This document shows positions 1 through 10,740 of a stretch of 64,000 nt of DNA, in pieces (within the stretch, counting starts at the first letter, position 1; every line of letters begins with the position of its first letter). The stretch comes from Mixia osmundae IAM 14324 (lineage: Eukaryota > Basidiomycota > Mixiomycetes > Mixiales > Mixiaceae), in NCBI RefSeq assembly GCF_000708205.1, contig NW_014575553.1, positions 335,892 to 399,891 on the forward strand, in the 5' to 3' direction. The notes under the pieces are model-generated. The model was given only the letters and a program-made list of their open reading frames with translations. It was not told the origin of the DNA and made no database searches. Position numbers and translations under genes: made by a program.

Positions 1-2531
1 CTGAGGGTCTTGCTTCCTTTGTTGGCGGTGGAGCCAGCTTCTCGACCGCAAGGCCTCCGAAACTGAGCGAATCTACGTCCGCAGATTGCTACAAACGCAT
101 GTGAGCCAATTGCGAGGACACCCGAAGTAACGACACGTACAGGGACAACCTTCGCTTTAGCAAGCTCTTGCGCGGCAGCATGTGAGGAGCTGCTGGGCGA
201 GCCTATCGATTGACCAAATCCAGGGAAGCCCGATCCAGACTTGCCGAATGGACTTGCGCCAGTCGCAGCAGATTGTCCAAACGAGCTACCGAAGCCAAAG
301 CCGACGGAAGCGGGCTTGGGAGCTGGCGTGCTTGCACCGAAAGGTGAGGCACCGGCTGGCTGAACGAAAGCTTTTGGTGCGCCAAAGGGCGACGGGCTAC
401 TTGGAGTGGTCGATTGACCAAAGACAGGCGCAGATGGTGTACTCATCTGTCCAAATGAGGGTACAGCAGGCTTGGTCGTCGAGCCGAAAGCAGGCGTGCC
501 GCTTGCACCCGGCGAGCTCGTCGTCCGCAAACCAAATGCCGATGACGCGGGTATGCCGAATGGACTGCTCCCTGAGGGTGTGCCGAATGGGGATGCGCCG
601 AAAGGTGTGGGCGCAGTGGCTGGTTTGCCGAATGCTGCAGGTGTAGCAGTCGACGCTCCAAACGGAGAAGGCGCAAAAGTGGTAGCAGGTGGATTAGACG
701 CGGATACTGGCGTGCCTGACCTGGTGTCTTCCAGCATCGCCCCGGAAGTATCAGAGCTATCTCGCATGGCAGTAAAGGCAGAGGATCCGAATGCAGCTGG
801 AGTAGCCGATGCAGGTGTTGGGGCTATCGAGCCAAAAGAAGCTGGGGCAGCAGCACCGAAAGAGGCAAAGCCAGTCGGCTTGCTCCCTGACGAGCTGAAA
901 GGACCAAAAGGAGAAGCGCTAGGCTGAGCAGGTTGGCCAAAGGCCGGCTTCACGCCAAAAGCAGAGGCGCCCAGACCCGAAGGAGCCCCAAAGGCGGAAG
1001 GCGCACCGAAGGCGGGTTTGGAGACCGCAGGCGCGCCAAAGCCTGCGAATGCCGTAGTCGATGGAGCAGGTACTGTTGGCGGTGGCGCTTGTGCTGCGCC
1101 TGGGACCACGAGACCTGCGTATCGGCCTCCTTGCTCGCTGATGAGGTGCCAGGCAGAGAGACAGCCATCGCTCGTAAAGGCATACAGTATCGGCATGGGC
1201 GGTCTCGGCTGGGACTCTACGTTGATGGGTGGTAGCTCATCTGTCGCAGTGAGGTCTAAAGCCAGACCGACTGGAAAGGTATCTTCAGAGGTTGCATCGG
1301 AGATGGGCAAGGCGGGTCTTTGGGATTCTTCTATCTGCAGCGCCGCCCATTGAAATTGTCCGTCGGGGGACTGGATCTGTGCAATGCATCCTAGCTCTGA
1401 GCAAGCTGCACTAGCCATGAAGAGCCAGTGTTTGAGTGGCTGCCAGTTTTTCAGCCGCTCGCTGAACCGTCGCGGCCGCCTGGCATCCCATAGACCGAAA
1501 GCCTGAACAGGATCCAGAAAGCGGGTATAGGTCGGCTCTACGCCTGCTACGAGAGAGACGGCATAGACATCTGTGAGGGGAACGAAGCTTGTCGGATCGT
1601 CGTCTGGCGTTGGGGCAGAGGCATATGTGACCAGGTAGACGGTGTTCTCGATCCATTGGACATCGATTGCTGAACAACGTGGTCAGCGTAGCATACGACT
1701 TGAGCAATCGTGCATACCTAAGCTGTCTGCGAGTGCTGCTGGCTTGGGTATCGTTGCTTTGTGTTCGCCTTCGGGCGTGTATTGAAGCAATTGGCCGGAT
1801 TGTGTGCCGCAGACGATCTGCTTGCCCTTGACGGACCAGCACGCACACAGCGCAGCTTGGTCGATGGAAGCTATGAAGCTCTGCGTGTCCAGGTTGAAGA
1901 TCGACAGCAGGCCAGTGGACGAGATGGACGCGACGAGTTCGGGTCGTGCATCTGGATTGGGTATGAGCTCGACGAGCGAGCTCGAGTCTGGCGTTGCTGT
2001 GAAAGTCTGTGCTGGCTCGAGCTGCAAGCACAGAGGATGAGCATAGGCGATGAGAGGCTGGATGGGCACACGACTGACGCGTGCTTGAGGTTGTAAGAGC
2101 TGATCCGTCTGCCAGACAGAGACTTGTCCGTCCGCACTAGCAAGAAGCAGCCTGCTCTCCTGCGAGGCGAAGTGGATGCTCTGGTACTGTGTCGCTTGAG
2201 GCAGGGGCACGTTGAGGCAGCCTGCTAGCGTCGGGGTGGAGTTGCGTGCTGCAGCAGTGAATGCGTGCCTGAGCTGATCCAACTTGACGAGACTCAGGCC
2301 GGACTGTGCGTTCAGGAGCGCCGCGTGACTGTATCGATTTGAGATGGCGAGCAGGCTAGCATGCTGGTCGAGAGCAGCCGTGTCGAAGCTAGGCGACGCT
2401 CTTACCTTGACAGACTGCTGTAGCTGCAAGAGTGAGACCTGAGCTTCCGTGTCAGCGGACCGATGGCGCAAGCATGGCAGAGGGTGGACCTTGAGGGACT
2501 CTGTCTCCAGCTCGACTGCGTCTGCCTCCAT
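1..2531 (-). CDS. NUP159: FG-repeat nucleoporin, Nup159/Nup214 type (3' end off the left edge)
   Basis: This is a cytoplasmic-face nuclear pore protein used in mRNA export. Exons on the minus strand: 2406-2531, 1718-2363, 141-1669 and 1-88 (continuing past the left edge). The start is the ATG at 2531, opening MEADAVELETESLK. The N-terminal ~400 residues look like the Nup214-type beta-propeller, with LLAISNRY, SRLLLASADGQVSVW and ASISSTGLLSIFNLD strands. They are followed by about 300 residues dense in FG repeats of the AFGAPS, PFGAS and SFGQS types, then a PPPTKEARPS-like stretch. Introns at 89-140, 1670-1717 and 2364-2405 all restore frame. The 42-nt intron at 2364 is in frame and is inferred from the family sequence (SVK joined to HASLLAISNRY). 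The coiled-coil C-terminus expected in the family lies outside the window. Family assignment is confident; exact exon ends are inferred. Confidence 0.88.
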
Positions 2532-2857
2532 CCTCGCCCTCTGAGCTGACGGTCGACTCGAGTTTTGCTGGCTGACGCGCGCATTTGCCTTTTGCCTTTG
2601 GGTTTTGCCATCATCGACGTCGACTCGAGCCTGCACTCGTCCAGTCAGTCGGAGGAAAGCAGGCAGCAAGATGCCGTCTGAGCCCAGCACACTCACCGTC
2701 GACCTCATACACAACAGATACAAGCTCGATCGGTCATCGACGGGCAAGTCTCAAACGCCATGACGTAGCACCATCAACGGCTGATCCTCGTGCGCCCAGA
2801 TTGTGCGCTATCTGCGAGCATACGCGGCATCTCAGAAAAGATACAGCCTACGCCATC

Positions 2858-3040
2858 ATGGGTCAGTCGTAAGGCTCAGACCGGGCGTGGCCGTCCTCAC
2901 ACAGGCAACAGGTCTATCTTTCGCCAAAGCCGCACTTGTTCGAGAGCGATGTGCTCACCAGCCCGGCATGTGCAGTCAATGTTGCGCAAGACGTCTACCA
3001 CGGCACATGTCAATGTCCTGCCTGCGCGCGGAGACGCTGA
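2858..3040 (+). CDS. Possible 48-residue Cys-containing protein
   Basis: I do not recognise this. Exon 1 (2858-2868) and exon 2 (2905-3040) join across a 36-nt intron with a canonical gtaagg donor and cacag acceptor. Together they give a short polypeptide starting MGQSQQVYLSPKPHLFES and ending in a CxCxxC cluster followed by three arginines. An alternative splice near 3016-3048 would instead extend the frame to about 3246. It sits between the divergent NUP159 start and the DUF1295 gene. Support is only the splice signals and an unbroken frame, so it may be spurious or an exon of a longer gene. Confidence 0.3.
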
Positions 3041-3469
3041 GCTTGTCAGTCCGAGAAAAGAGCGACGGTCGCCCAGAAAGAGCGTGTTTCCTTCGTCTTG
3101 CCCGATTTGCGACTGTTGACACGATTACCACAACTTCCAAAGATACCAAGGCCACCTTTCATATACCATACCACAGCAAGCCAGGCAATCCTGAGTACCG
3201 AAGCAATACACGTCAGTTAGGTCCAGCTCGAATTCACTCCCTGTAAGCTGATGACAGTGATCCTGGCAGAATAGGCAAACATGATACATGTATGACATAG
3301 CTTGCAATGCATCTCTCATAATCACCCGTCAGGTCGGAGTCCACCAGCAGACTCCATCTGCCGTGCTTGGGCAGTCCGGGGAAGTACGTCATCGCGTCAG
3401 ATCGACCGCGCGCGACTTGCCGAATTGGATCTACTCGACTCGACCGACTGTCAGCCTTGTGACGAGATA
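3041..3469. other. Intergenic/5' region upstream of the DUF1295 gene
   Basis: No gene can be supported here. The frame of the downstream gene is open upstream of its ATG to about 3302, but the first residues with family character begin at 3470. The stretch probably holds the promoter and 5' leader. Confidence 0.4.
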
Positions 3470-5122
3470 ATGTTCGACAGATTCGGTAGCATACCGCCTC
3501 CGCATCCTGCCCTCGACCCCAATACCCATCTCATTCCGGGTCTCAAAGCTTTCATCAAAGCAGGCGCCCATGTTCCAACGAACCTGTCGACGAATGACCT
3601 GACAGTAGCGACGGCTCAAGTACGCTCCTAGTCTGATTGTCAGACAAGGTACAGACTGATCTATTGCTGTGTAGACATGGCTCAAGACACAAGACCCTCT
3701 GACGCTCTCGCTCGTGCTATGCTTCTGGTCGAGCGTCGTGACATGGTTCTTGGGTGAAGTGACTGGCAACGTCTCTCAGGTGACCTTCTCTCCTCCTGAC
3801 TGACTGCCGCTTCCTCCATCTGACACGATACGGCAGGTCGATCGTATCTGGACGTTCATGCCGGTCATCTATTCTGCCATCTTGACCCTGCACCCTCACT
3901 GGCAATCGTACGACTTCAAGCTCTTCACCCTCCCTAAACTCTCGTGGTCGAGTCGCGCTAGCTGGGACAAGAACTTCGTCGATCTCCTCGTGCCATCTGG
4001 CGTCGACCCCAGAATGATGCTCATCTTGCTCTTACAAGTCCTCTGGTCGCTTAGACTCACCTCCAATGCCATCCGACGCGGTTTCTTTGACCCGTACGCT
4101 CACATCATCACATCAGAGCTTTGCTGATCCCCTCGGCAGGCGTACCGAAGACTACAGATGGCCTTTCATACGCGAACGCTTCCCAGGTGGCAAGCTGTCC
4201 TTCAAAGTCTTCAATCTCGTCTTTATCGCCTTTATACAGAACATCATCCTCATGGCCACCGCGGTCGGTCGCTTCATCGACAAGCTTGGGGTGTGTCTGA
4301 CGGGATGCGCTCTGGACAGCTTCCGCAATACGTTCTGCTCACTTCCCGCGCGTCTGCACATCCTACACACGCTGCGCCGGCACTCGGCCGAACGGATCTC
4401 ATCCTCACCGGCTGGTACCTCGTCAATCTCTACCTCGAATTCGTAGCAGACAATCAGCACCAACGCTACCAGAACTGGAAGCATGGCAGCGGTAGAGAAG
4501 GTCGTCCCGGTCAGGTCGGCAAGACGGCGCGTCAGATGCAAATCGACGAGGGACGTCTCCGTCGAGGCTTCTGCACTGAAGGCTTATGGGCATACTCGCG
4601 TCATCCCGTGCGTCCTTCGGACCATGCGTCAAGACTGCTGCTCATGAGATTCCCAGAACTTCTTGTGCGAGCAAACGGGCTGGTTCATTCTCTACCTGTT
4701 CTCTGTACACGCGACCGTCTCGCCAACGGTCATCAACACCGTCTACAAATCCTTCGATGCCGCTTTGACAACACGTTCGATCGATCCGGTCAAAGCAATC
4801 GCGCACAGCGCTTGGCCACACTTCTTCACCTTTGCACTGGCTGGCCCGCTCTCCATGTGGATGATCTTTGCCGGTTCGACTTGGCTCACCGAGCTCATCA
4901 GCTCTCGAAAATATCCGGTGAGATCCCTACATTCGTCATGGCTTCCTGACTGATGGGAATATGTTCCAACGATAGCTCTACAAGCAGTATCAACGTCGTG
5001 TCGGCCGATTCACGCCCGACGGCACCCTTCTCAAGTCTATCTGGCTTCTGCTCACCGGTAGCTACGGCAAAGTCACGGAAGACGTGTTCGGGCAAGCCCC
5101 CAAGCAGATCAAATCGCAATAA
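3470..5122 (+). CDS. DUF1295 / steroid 5-alpha-reductase-like integral membrane protein
   Basis: Seven exons: 3470-3619, 3675-3779, 3837-4093, 4140-4263, 4320-4607, 4657-4917 and 4976-5122; 443 residues. The conserved block of the family is clear: GNVSQVDRIWTFMPVIYSA, then DPRMMLILLLQVLWSLRLT, then the EDYRWPFIRE motif. The C-terminal half has LWAYSRHPNFLCEQTGWFI, which matches the C-terminal steroid-reductase fold with its N/H cofactor-binding signature. Several hydrophobic segments indicate a multi-pass ER membrane enzyme; the substrate cannot be told from sequence. All intron phases close. One intron (4264) uses a gtcggt donor. The gene converges on the sugar transporter, with only 76 bp between stop codons. 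Family assignment is strong, function is not. Confidence 0.88.
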
Positions 5123-5198
5123 ACAATCCGGAAAAGCATCTATGCATCTACAACCGTGGCTGCTGTACAATGTGGAATAGTCTATCGTGCGAGGAGGA

Positions 5199-6594
5199 TC
5201 AGTGTTTGCTGTCCGCATAGAACTTGCGTGCGTTGGCCGTCGTGACGCTGAGCGAGCGTTTGTGCGAGTGTCGATTCACGTATCGGTCTTCTTCCGCTGT
5301 CTGTCGAGGTGGCGAGCGGACTGGTGTAGCAGATGGCGCGGCTGCCTTTTTCGACATTGACCACGTATACATGATCGAGCCGGCGAGAATAGCGACGATG
5401 CCGGACGCGCGACCCGAGGTCAGCTGGTCGTTGAAGAGCCAGCAACCCAGGAAAGTCTGTGCGATGCCCCGCACGGCCGAGCTGATCATGTGCGTTGTTG
5501 GCGAAGTGACCTTGATGGACAGCGTGCCTGCCATACCGATCAAGAAGCCGAAAATGCCAGTCAGGAAACTGCCTGAGATAAAAGTTGATAGAGCCGAGCC
5601 GCCTGTGCTTGTCATAGCAAGCAAGTCGCCCGTCTCGACGACGACGGCGAAGGGCAGCAATATGATGGCACTGAGCAGATTGCTAAAGTAGACCAAGTCG
5701 AGCGAGCTGTTGTTCAGCAACGGCAGGGATCGCTTGACCACGATGGCGTGGTATGCGGTCGTGATGGACGAGAAGAAGCCGAGGACGATGCCGAGTGCAG
5801 AGACAGACATGTCTTCTGTGCCGACACCGAGCATGAAGCCAAAGCAGACGACGCCAATCGCGCCGAGCGTGTAATTGTTCGGCCTGACGTTGAGATAGAA
5901 ATACGAAAAGAGGGCGGTGCAGGGCAGGATCATGCCTCTTGCGATCTGATAGAAAGAGGCATCGATCGCTTGCAGGCAGTATGTGTTGAAGGCGAGTCCG
6001 ATGACGTTGACGAGGATGAGTGGCGCGAGGCCTTTGCACAATCCGACGGTGCAAGTAGGCACGCGAAAGTAGCCAAAGATGGCCGACACGCGCAGCAGCA
6101 GGACAGATGTCGTCAGTTGCACGAGCAGGAAGTAGAGCGGCAGATTGACGCTGTTCAAGACCCACTTGTTGCCCATGACCATCTGTCAAAAGCCCATCAG
6201 CCTGAGCACACCCTTCAGACGGCATGAGACCGACCACGAGTGCTGCAAGGATATAGAATGATACTGCAGCTGCAACTTGCCACGGCGTCGATTCTGACTG
6301 AGGAGCGGGAGCGGTCATGCCCGGTGAGCTGGGCGGGCTCGCGCTGCTGGAGGCGTGCGAGCCAGTTCGCTTCATCTGAGGCGATAGGAAGGCACGTTTC
6401 TCATCCTCGCCGTCGCCATGCCTACTGTACTCTCCAGCATCGTAGCGGGGCAGCTCTCGAGAGTCATCTTGGCTCTCTTCGCCCGCGTGACCGAGCTGAA
6501 CGGCAGTATATTCAGGCACGGGCGACCGTTGTAGCTCGGGACTGGACATGTTGCTGTCACTCACGGCCATCGCTACTGATCGTTTCTCGCCCAT
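5199..6594 (-). CDS. Nucleotide-sugar transporter of the SLC35C/GDP-fucose type
   Basis: Two exons: 6235-6594 and 5199-6182; 447 residues. The N-terminal ~95 residues are polar and cytosolic, followed by about ten hydrophobic helices. Diagnostic stretches include ALVMVMGNKWVLN in helix 1 and FNTYCLQAIDASFYQIARG, which resembles the GDP-fucose carrier group of the triose-phosphate/nucleotide-sugar transporters. The tail is basic (HSHKRSLSVTT). The 52-nt intron begins with gtcggt and joins ALV to MVMGNKWV in phase 0. The upstream frame stays open to about 7104, so a longer N-terminus is possible, but the ATG at 6594 is the first Met next to recognisable sequence. It probably sits in the Golgi membrane. 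The transported sugar is inferred only from similarity. Confidence 0.85.
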
Positions 6595-7121
6595 CTTGCC
6601 GTGTCGCTGCTGCCGTCGGCGATGTCTCTTTGTGCGGACGTTACGAGCCGCTCGGTCGCACCACAAAAAAAACAACTTCGCGCTTCGCGTGAGATCATGA
6701 GAAATCAAGAGAAAGCAATAGAGCGCGTCGCCTCGCGCGTCCTTTTCGGTAATTAAAGTGCGCTGGCTCGAGTGGAAAAGCTTGTTCCCGTCAGCTGTGC
6801 CGGCCTGTTGAATTGACGATATCCTTCTGCCATGTTCTTTTGAGCTTGTTGACACGCTGCGGCCGATCTGTGGGCGTGTTATGGCCCGGCCAAGCGAGCG
6901 GACTCTTCCCACGCTCTTCACATTGCACGCTCGCCCTGCTTCAACAAACCCAGAAGGACAGCTCGAGAGACTCGGTCTGGTCTCACCACTCAGTCTTTGA
7001 CAGACACCACTCGCCCTGCCGGCATCAACTCTCTTTACCACCCCGTCTCGACCGAAAGACGACACGGGCCCAGCGCTCCTATCACAAACGATCTCAGTAC
7101 CCATAGCGCGTGGATAGCATC
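6595..7121. other. Divergent intergenic region
   Basis: This lies between the sugar transporter (-) and the secreted protein gene (+). I see no gene. It contains A-rich (caaaaaaaac near 6663) and taattaa stretches that could be promoter elements, but nothing specific can be assigned. Confidence 0.4.
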
Positions 7122-7975
7122 ATGGTCAGATCAGTCGCTATCGCTTCACTTGTTTCCTTTGCAACGCTGGCGTTGGCATCTACGAGCCGGACTAGTCTCT
7201 TCGAGCTCTCGGCCCGGGACATCGCTCTTGGTCTCAACCCGTCGACGTCTGTCGCTGCCGAACTTGAGAAACGCGATGCTGCCGTCAATGTCGCTGCCGA
7301 ATTGGTCTCGCGCGACCTGGCTGGCGAAGTCGAAGCGTCTACTTCCGAGCTAGAGAAGCGCGCGCGTCACCATCACAGACATGCGAACCATCATCACCAC
7401 CGCCACCATCGCAATCACAGACATCATCACCGTCGCCCGCAGCACAAGTCACACCATCGCCACCACCACCATCATCAACACCACCATCACCCTGCACCGC
7501 ACAAATGCCACAAGTGAGGTTACATCTCTTGCGAATCGTACACGCGCTGATGCTTTGTTTGCTACCTAGCTGCCAAACCAGCGTCAAGCACGCGGAACCA
7601 TACTGCCATCATGGCAAATGCTCCTTCACCTGCAAGACTGGCTACTACAAGAAGAACGGCCAGTGCCACAAGGGCGATGACAAATGCGACAAGGCTTGCA
7701 AGCCCATCACCAACGGCGCGAGCAAGTGCAGCAAGAAGAATGGCTGCACCTACTATTGCGATACTGCCAATGGCTTCTCGCTCCACAAGACGAGCACTGG
7801 CTATACGTGCTACAACACGATGACCGATCCCACTCACTGTGGCAATCCGCCCAAAGTGTGCCAACAGGCCTACATGTACAAGGGTGAGCCGACATGCACC
7901 AACGGCATGTGTGGCGTGCTCTGTTCGAACGGCAAGATGGCCACAGAGAGAAATGGTGTTTTCTACTGCCCTTAG
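7122..7975 (+). CDS. Secreted His-rich, Cys-rich protein with Kex2-type processing sites
   Basis: Not a family I recognise. Two exons, 7122-7513 and 7570-7975, encode 265 residues. A typical signal peptide (MVRSVAIASLVSFATLALA) opens the protein. Two Lys-Arg sites in repeated contexts (AELEKR and SELEKR) follow, as in a Kex2-processed pro-region. A stretch of about 45 residues is then made mostly of His and Arg (7366-7497). The C-terminal ~140 residues carry around 18 cysteines in short loops (CHHGKCSFTC, CDKACKP, CTYYCD, CGVLC), suggesting a disulfide-rich extracellular domain. The ATG at 7122 is chosen because the frame-mate 12 bases upstream is GTG. The intron donor gtgagg and acceptor ctag restore frame. 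Secretion is well supported; a metal-binding role for the His tract is inference. Confidence 0.78.
7366..7497 (+). repeat. CAC/CAT-rich tract coding for a His/Arg run
   Basis: An imperfect trinucleotide-rich stretch inside the secreted protein gene, read mainly as His with Arg, Asn and Pro. Confidence 0.8.
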
Positions 7976-8144
7976 AGACGGCACGCTCTTGATGAGCAAT
8001 TAGACTAGATCATGTACGGGTCACAAGTGCATGCGGGCATGCAACATACACGCAGAGATCGTCGTCCTTTGATGACAATGCTGAGGTGAGCTTGGCTTGC
8101 ATACTGGCAACAGACATCAAAAACAACATGGGGGCAAACGATCA

Positions 8145-9082
8145 TTAGCGACGCTCTGGCTGCGCAGCTACTGATGCGTTTGGGCCGAGGTATCGCTCGC
8201 GCTTCAGCCTTGCCCACTCTGAGACGCGATCGTAGACTGCCTCTGGAGAATCTAGTGCTGGTCGGACATCGAGAGAGAAGACGGGATTCCTGCTATCGAG
8301 CATTAAGCCATGTCGCAGTCGGGTAGAATAAAAGTTTACCCTTGCTCATCCGGCGCAGCAGAGTAGTAGTCGATGACATAGCGATGCTCTGTGCCGGTCC
8401 CAGGTCTCCGTATCGTCCAGTCGTGACGATCGAAGGGCGGTGTGGAGCTGTACGTCTCTGGAAAGAGCTTGCCGAGGTAGAGATGTATCCGCGCCTTGGG
8501 CGACAGATCTTGTGGTCGTCCTGTGAAGTGTGCGAGCTGTACTTGCTCCCCGCTGGTCGTCGTCGTCGTCGAGGATGTCAGTCACGGTCTATCATGCAGA
8601 GGGTGTGCTCACGTCTGACGGCGTTCCTCCCATCGCAATACTTCGTTCCAAGCTTGCTCATTGAGCCAGTTGTGTATCTCCACCATGGTCTCTACATGCT
8701 CTTCCGGAGCGGGCTTGCCCTTCCTCACGAGTGCATTGAAGAATTGCTGTGGGGAGGGGTAGACCCATCGATCTGTGTCCGTCTTCATGCCAGCAGTGGC
8801 GGTATTGCTCGAAGTGGCGGGCGTCGATGCGACGGGACACGTTCCGGCTTGCTTGCTCGATGCGCTCACTTCTGCCGCATGTTGGACTGCCTCTGCCCGA
8901 GGGATGGAGGAGAAGGTCCGCTGGGTGGGTAGACTTTGACGTTGGCCTGCCGATTGAGATTGCGCGAGCTCGGGGATGTTATTGCGCGGATTGATCGCTG
9001 CTGGCTCCACGCCTGGCTTTGCATCGTGCATCGGGCATGCTGGCGGCGGTCTGCTGTCCTCTCTTGACTGTGCTGAGCCCAT
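8145..9082 (-). CDS. HCCS: Cytochrome c heme lyase (holocytochrome c synthase)
   Basis: This enzyme attaches heme to apocytochrome c in the mitochondrial intermembrane space. Three exons: 8613-9082, 8340-8552 and 8145-8289; 275 residues. The N-terminal CP motif ([10 protein letters not shown]) is the heme-regulatory signature. The catalytic part shows [40 protein letters not shown], then [35 protein letters not shown] and a VIDYY stretch leading to [18 protein letters not shown], all in the family order. Introns are at 8553-8612 and 8290-8339. Length matches the family (about 270). The start at 9082 fits the usual position of the CP motif. Many fungi carry one enzyme for c and c1; no second copy is seen here. 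Confidence 0.93.
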
Positions 9083-9181
9083 CGAGTTTTCAAGATCTGG
9101 ACGCAGATTGGCTTCTGATCTGATGGCGCGTTGCGAGGAAACTTGAATAACCAGTTCCGACTGGGGCCCGTCACAACACAA

Positions 9182-9188
9182 TATAAAA
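9182..9188 (+). promoter_or_regulatory. TATA box (TATAAAA)
   Basis: A perfect TATAAAA lies in the divergent region between the heme lyase and the gene starting near 9375. It is on the strand of the latter and about 190 bp upstream of its preferred ATG. Confidence 0.45.
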
Positions 9189-9374
9189 AGGGGATTTTCT
9201 TTGATTGGGCAAGAGATGGGCAGAAGTGTGTACTCGGCAAAGCTGCTCAAGGCACTAGCATCGGAGGGGCAAGTGCAAGAACGGACATCGCCAGGCAGGA
9301 AGCATGATGTCGTGGCATGTTCTCGTCGCCACATCAGCGCGACGACATCGACGACGCCAAGGCGGCGCAATGCC

Positions 9375-10013
9375 ATGAGAGGCTTGCCACCGCGTTGTCC
9401 CGTCTTCGATGCTTCGTTCGATCCTGATTCGCCACTGGACGAGCGAGAGGCCGTCTACGAGGCGTTCATCAATGTAGATACTCCAACGAGCGCAACAAGA
9501 GGAGAAAACCTGTCGCAGTATCAGACTGACGGCAATGCGCTAGCGAGTCTGCTTGCACGATACTCCAGCACTGCACCTCACAGCACTGCCTCCCGTTCGA
9601 CTGCGCTTGTACATACGGACGCGAGTCGATTGACGTACCACAGCGACTATACCCTGCCGCCGTCTGCCGCGTCTGATGACGACGCAGCGACAGATTGGAC
9701 CGATAGTCCACTCGTAGAGGGTTGGCAGGTTGTTGGCCGGTCACACCACGACGAAACGCAGTCTTACCATCGCCTTGTGACCACTCAATCTGAGCCGGAA
9801 TATATATTCAGTCGGGATGCGGCCACCCAGATTCCTGCAAGCGAGGCGCACTTCATCTCGTTCGAGTTGGCTGCCGGTCCAGAGGCTATCAACGTGCCAG
9901 CTGACGGCGCTCAGATGTCACAGACGCCCGTGACGGCTTCGTCTGGCGCCACCCTTGCCACCGATAATCTGCTGCTTGCGCTGCCTGGCGAGACACAAGA
10001 GCGTCATGCATAG
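9375..10013 (+). CDS. Hypothetical acidic protein
   Basis: An intronless frame of 212 residues from the ATG at 9375. It opens MRGLPPRCPVFDASFDPDSP and contains low-complexity Ser/Thr/Asp stretches (ASDDDAATDWTDSP). No domain is recognised. The frame continues upstream to an ATG at 9216, but a TATA box at 9182 makes that start unlikely. It has no signal peptide or membrane segment. Codon use and length suggest a real gene, but there is no homology evidence. Confidence 0.45.
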   Translation: MRGLPPRCPVFDASFDPDSPLDEREAVYEAFINVDTPTSATRGENLSQYQTDGNALASLLARYSSTAPHSTASRSTALVHTDASRLTYHSDYTLPPSAASDDDAATDWTDSPLVEGWQVVGRSHHDETQSYHRLVTTQSEPEYIFSRDAATQIPASEAHFISFELAAGPEAINVPADGAQMSQTPVTASSGATLATDNLLLALPGETQERHA

Positions 10014-10301
10014 ATGACCCGCAACTCAAAAGACAGCTCGATACCCTATGAGCTGTCAGACTATACCACGCCTTGCCTCTACCCGAGACTATACCGTTGC
10101 TTGCGACAGCGCTCGTTCCAAGCCTGGCTTCTTGTTCGGCTTTGTCACGCTTGCTGCTGTTGTCTCATAGATTGATGTTGCTTGTCGCTCACCTCAAAAA
10201 GTGTGACGGCTGTCGTCGTGTGAGATGACATGCGGCCGCTTTGCCTGACGTGACGCGGCTGTGCACACGCGAGCAAATTGTCAGGCCGGCTAAGCCGAAG
10301 G

Positions 10302-10684
10302 ATGAGCACTTTCGCAGACAATGATGATCCGACTCAATCGCTGTCGTCCGTCGTCGAACGCGAAGGTCTGATCAAGTACGCCGGAGACTGCGCTGCATGT
10401 CTCGTCCATCGCTGACGTTGATGACTTTAGGGAAATTCAAGACCTGCAAGATGGGCTCAGAGGTGTGTACCAGCGACGAAGTGGAGCGTCGTCGCTCATG
10501 GCGAAACAGCATTGCTGAGCCGAGTCGATGGCGTGACGGACGAGTGCAACAAGCTCAAGGCATCCAACGATACTCTGCAGACTTATATCGACAACCTCAC
10601 CAGGAACTCGTGGGTGGCTCGCTGTGATGCGTCTACGGACTTGCTCACCAGCTCTGCAGCGTTCTCATCGCCGGTCACAAGTGA
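10302..10684 (+). CDS. Short coiled-coil protein, SCOC/Slo1-like
   Basis: Four exons (10302-10375, 10431-10462, 10510-10609, 10660-10684) give 76 residues. The core reads EIQDLQDGLR followed by LLSRVDGVTDECNKLKASNDTLQTYIDNL, a heptad coiled coil. It matches the SCOC family, which binds Arl-type GTPases at the Golgi. The first three junctions are firm because the coiled-coil frame only closes with them. The last junction is a choice. Using the cag acceptor before 10660 ends at TGA 10684. Other options read on to 10775 and would overlap the RAD50 stop region. The gene converges on RAD50. Confidence 0.7.
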
Positions 10685-10740
10685 ATGCAAGCGCTACGGG
10701 CGAGATACAACAGCACAATTCAACCCAAGTCGCGTGAGGT

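Noticed and set aside
182-1353. Plus-strand frames rich in Gly/Ala/Pro opposite NUP159
   Set aside because: These are antisense shadows of the FG repeats. The minus strand carries the conserved FG and propeller motifs.
2364-2405. Reading through this 42-nt in-frame stretch of NUP159 as coding
   Set aside because: Splicing it out joins SVK to HASLLAISNRY as in Nup214 relatives. The read-through adds a non-conserved insert. RNA could still overturn this.
5683-7104. Very long minus-strand open frame extending the sugar-transporter N-terminus
   Set aside because: Only the part below 6594 has plausible content, and its lower part overlaps the real transporter exon in another frame. I treat the rest as 5' leader.
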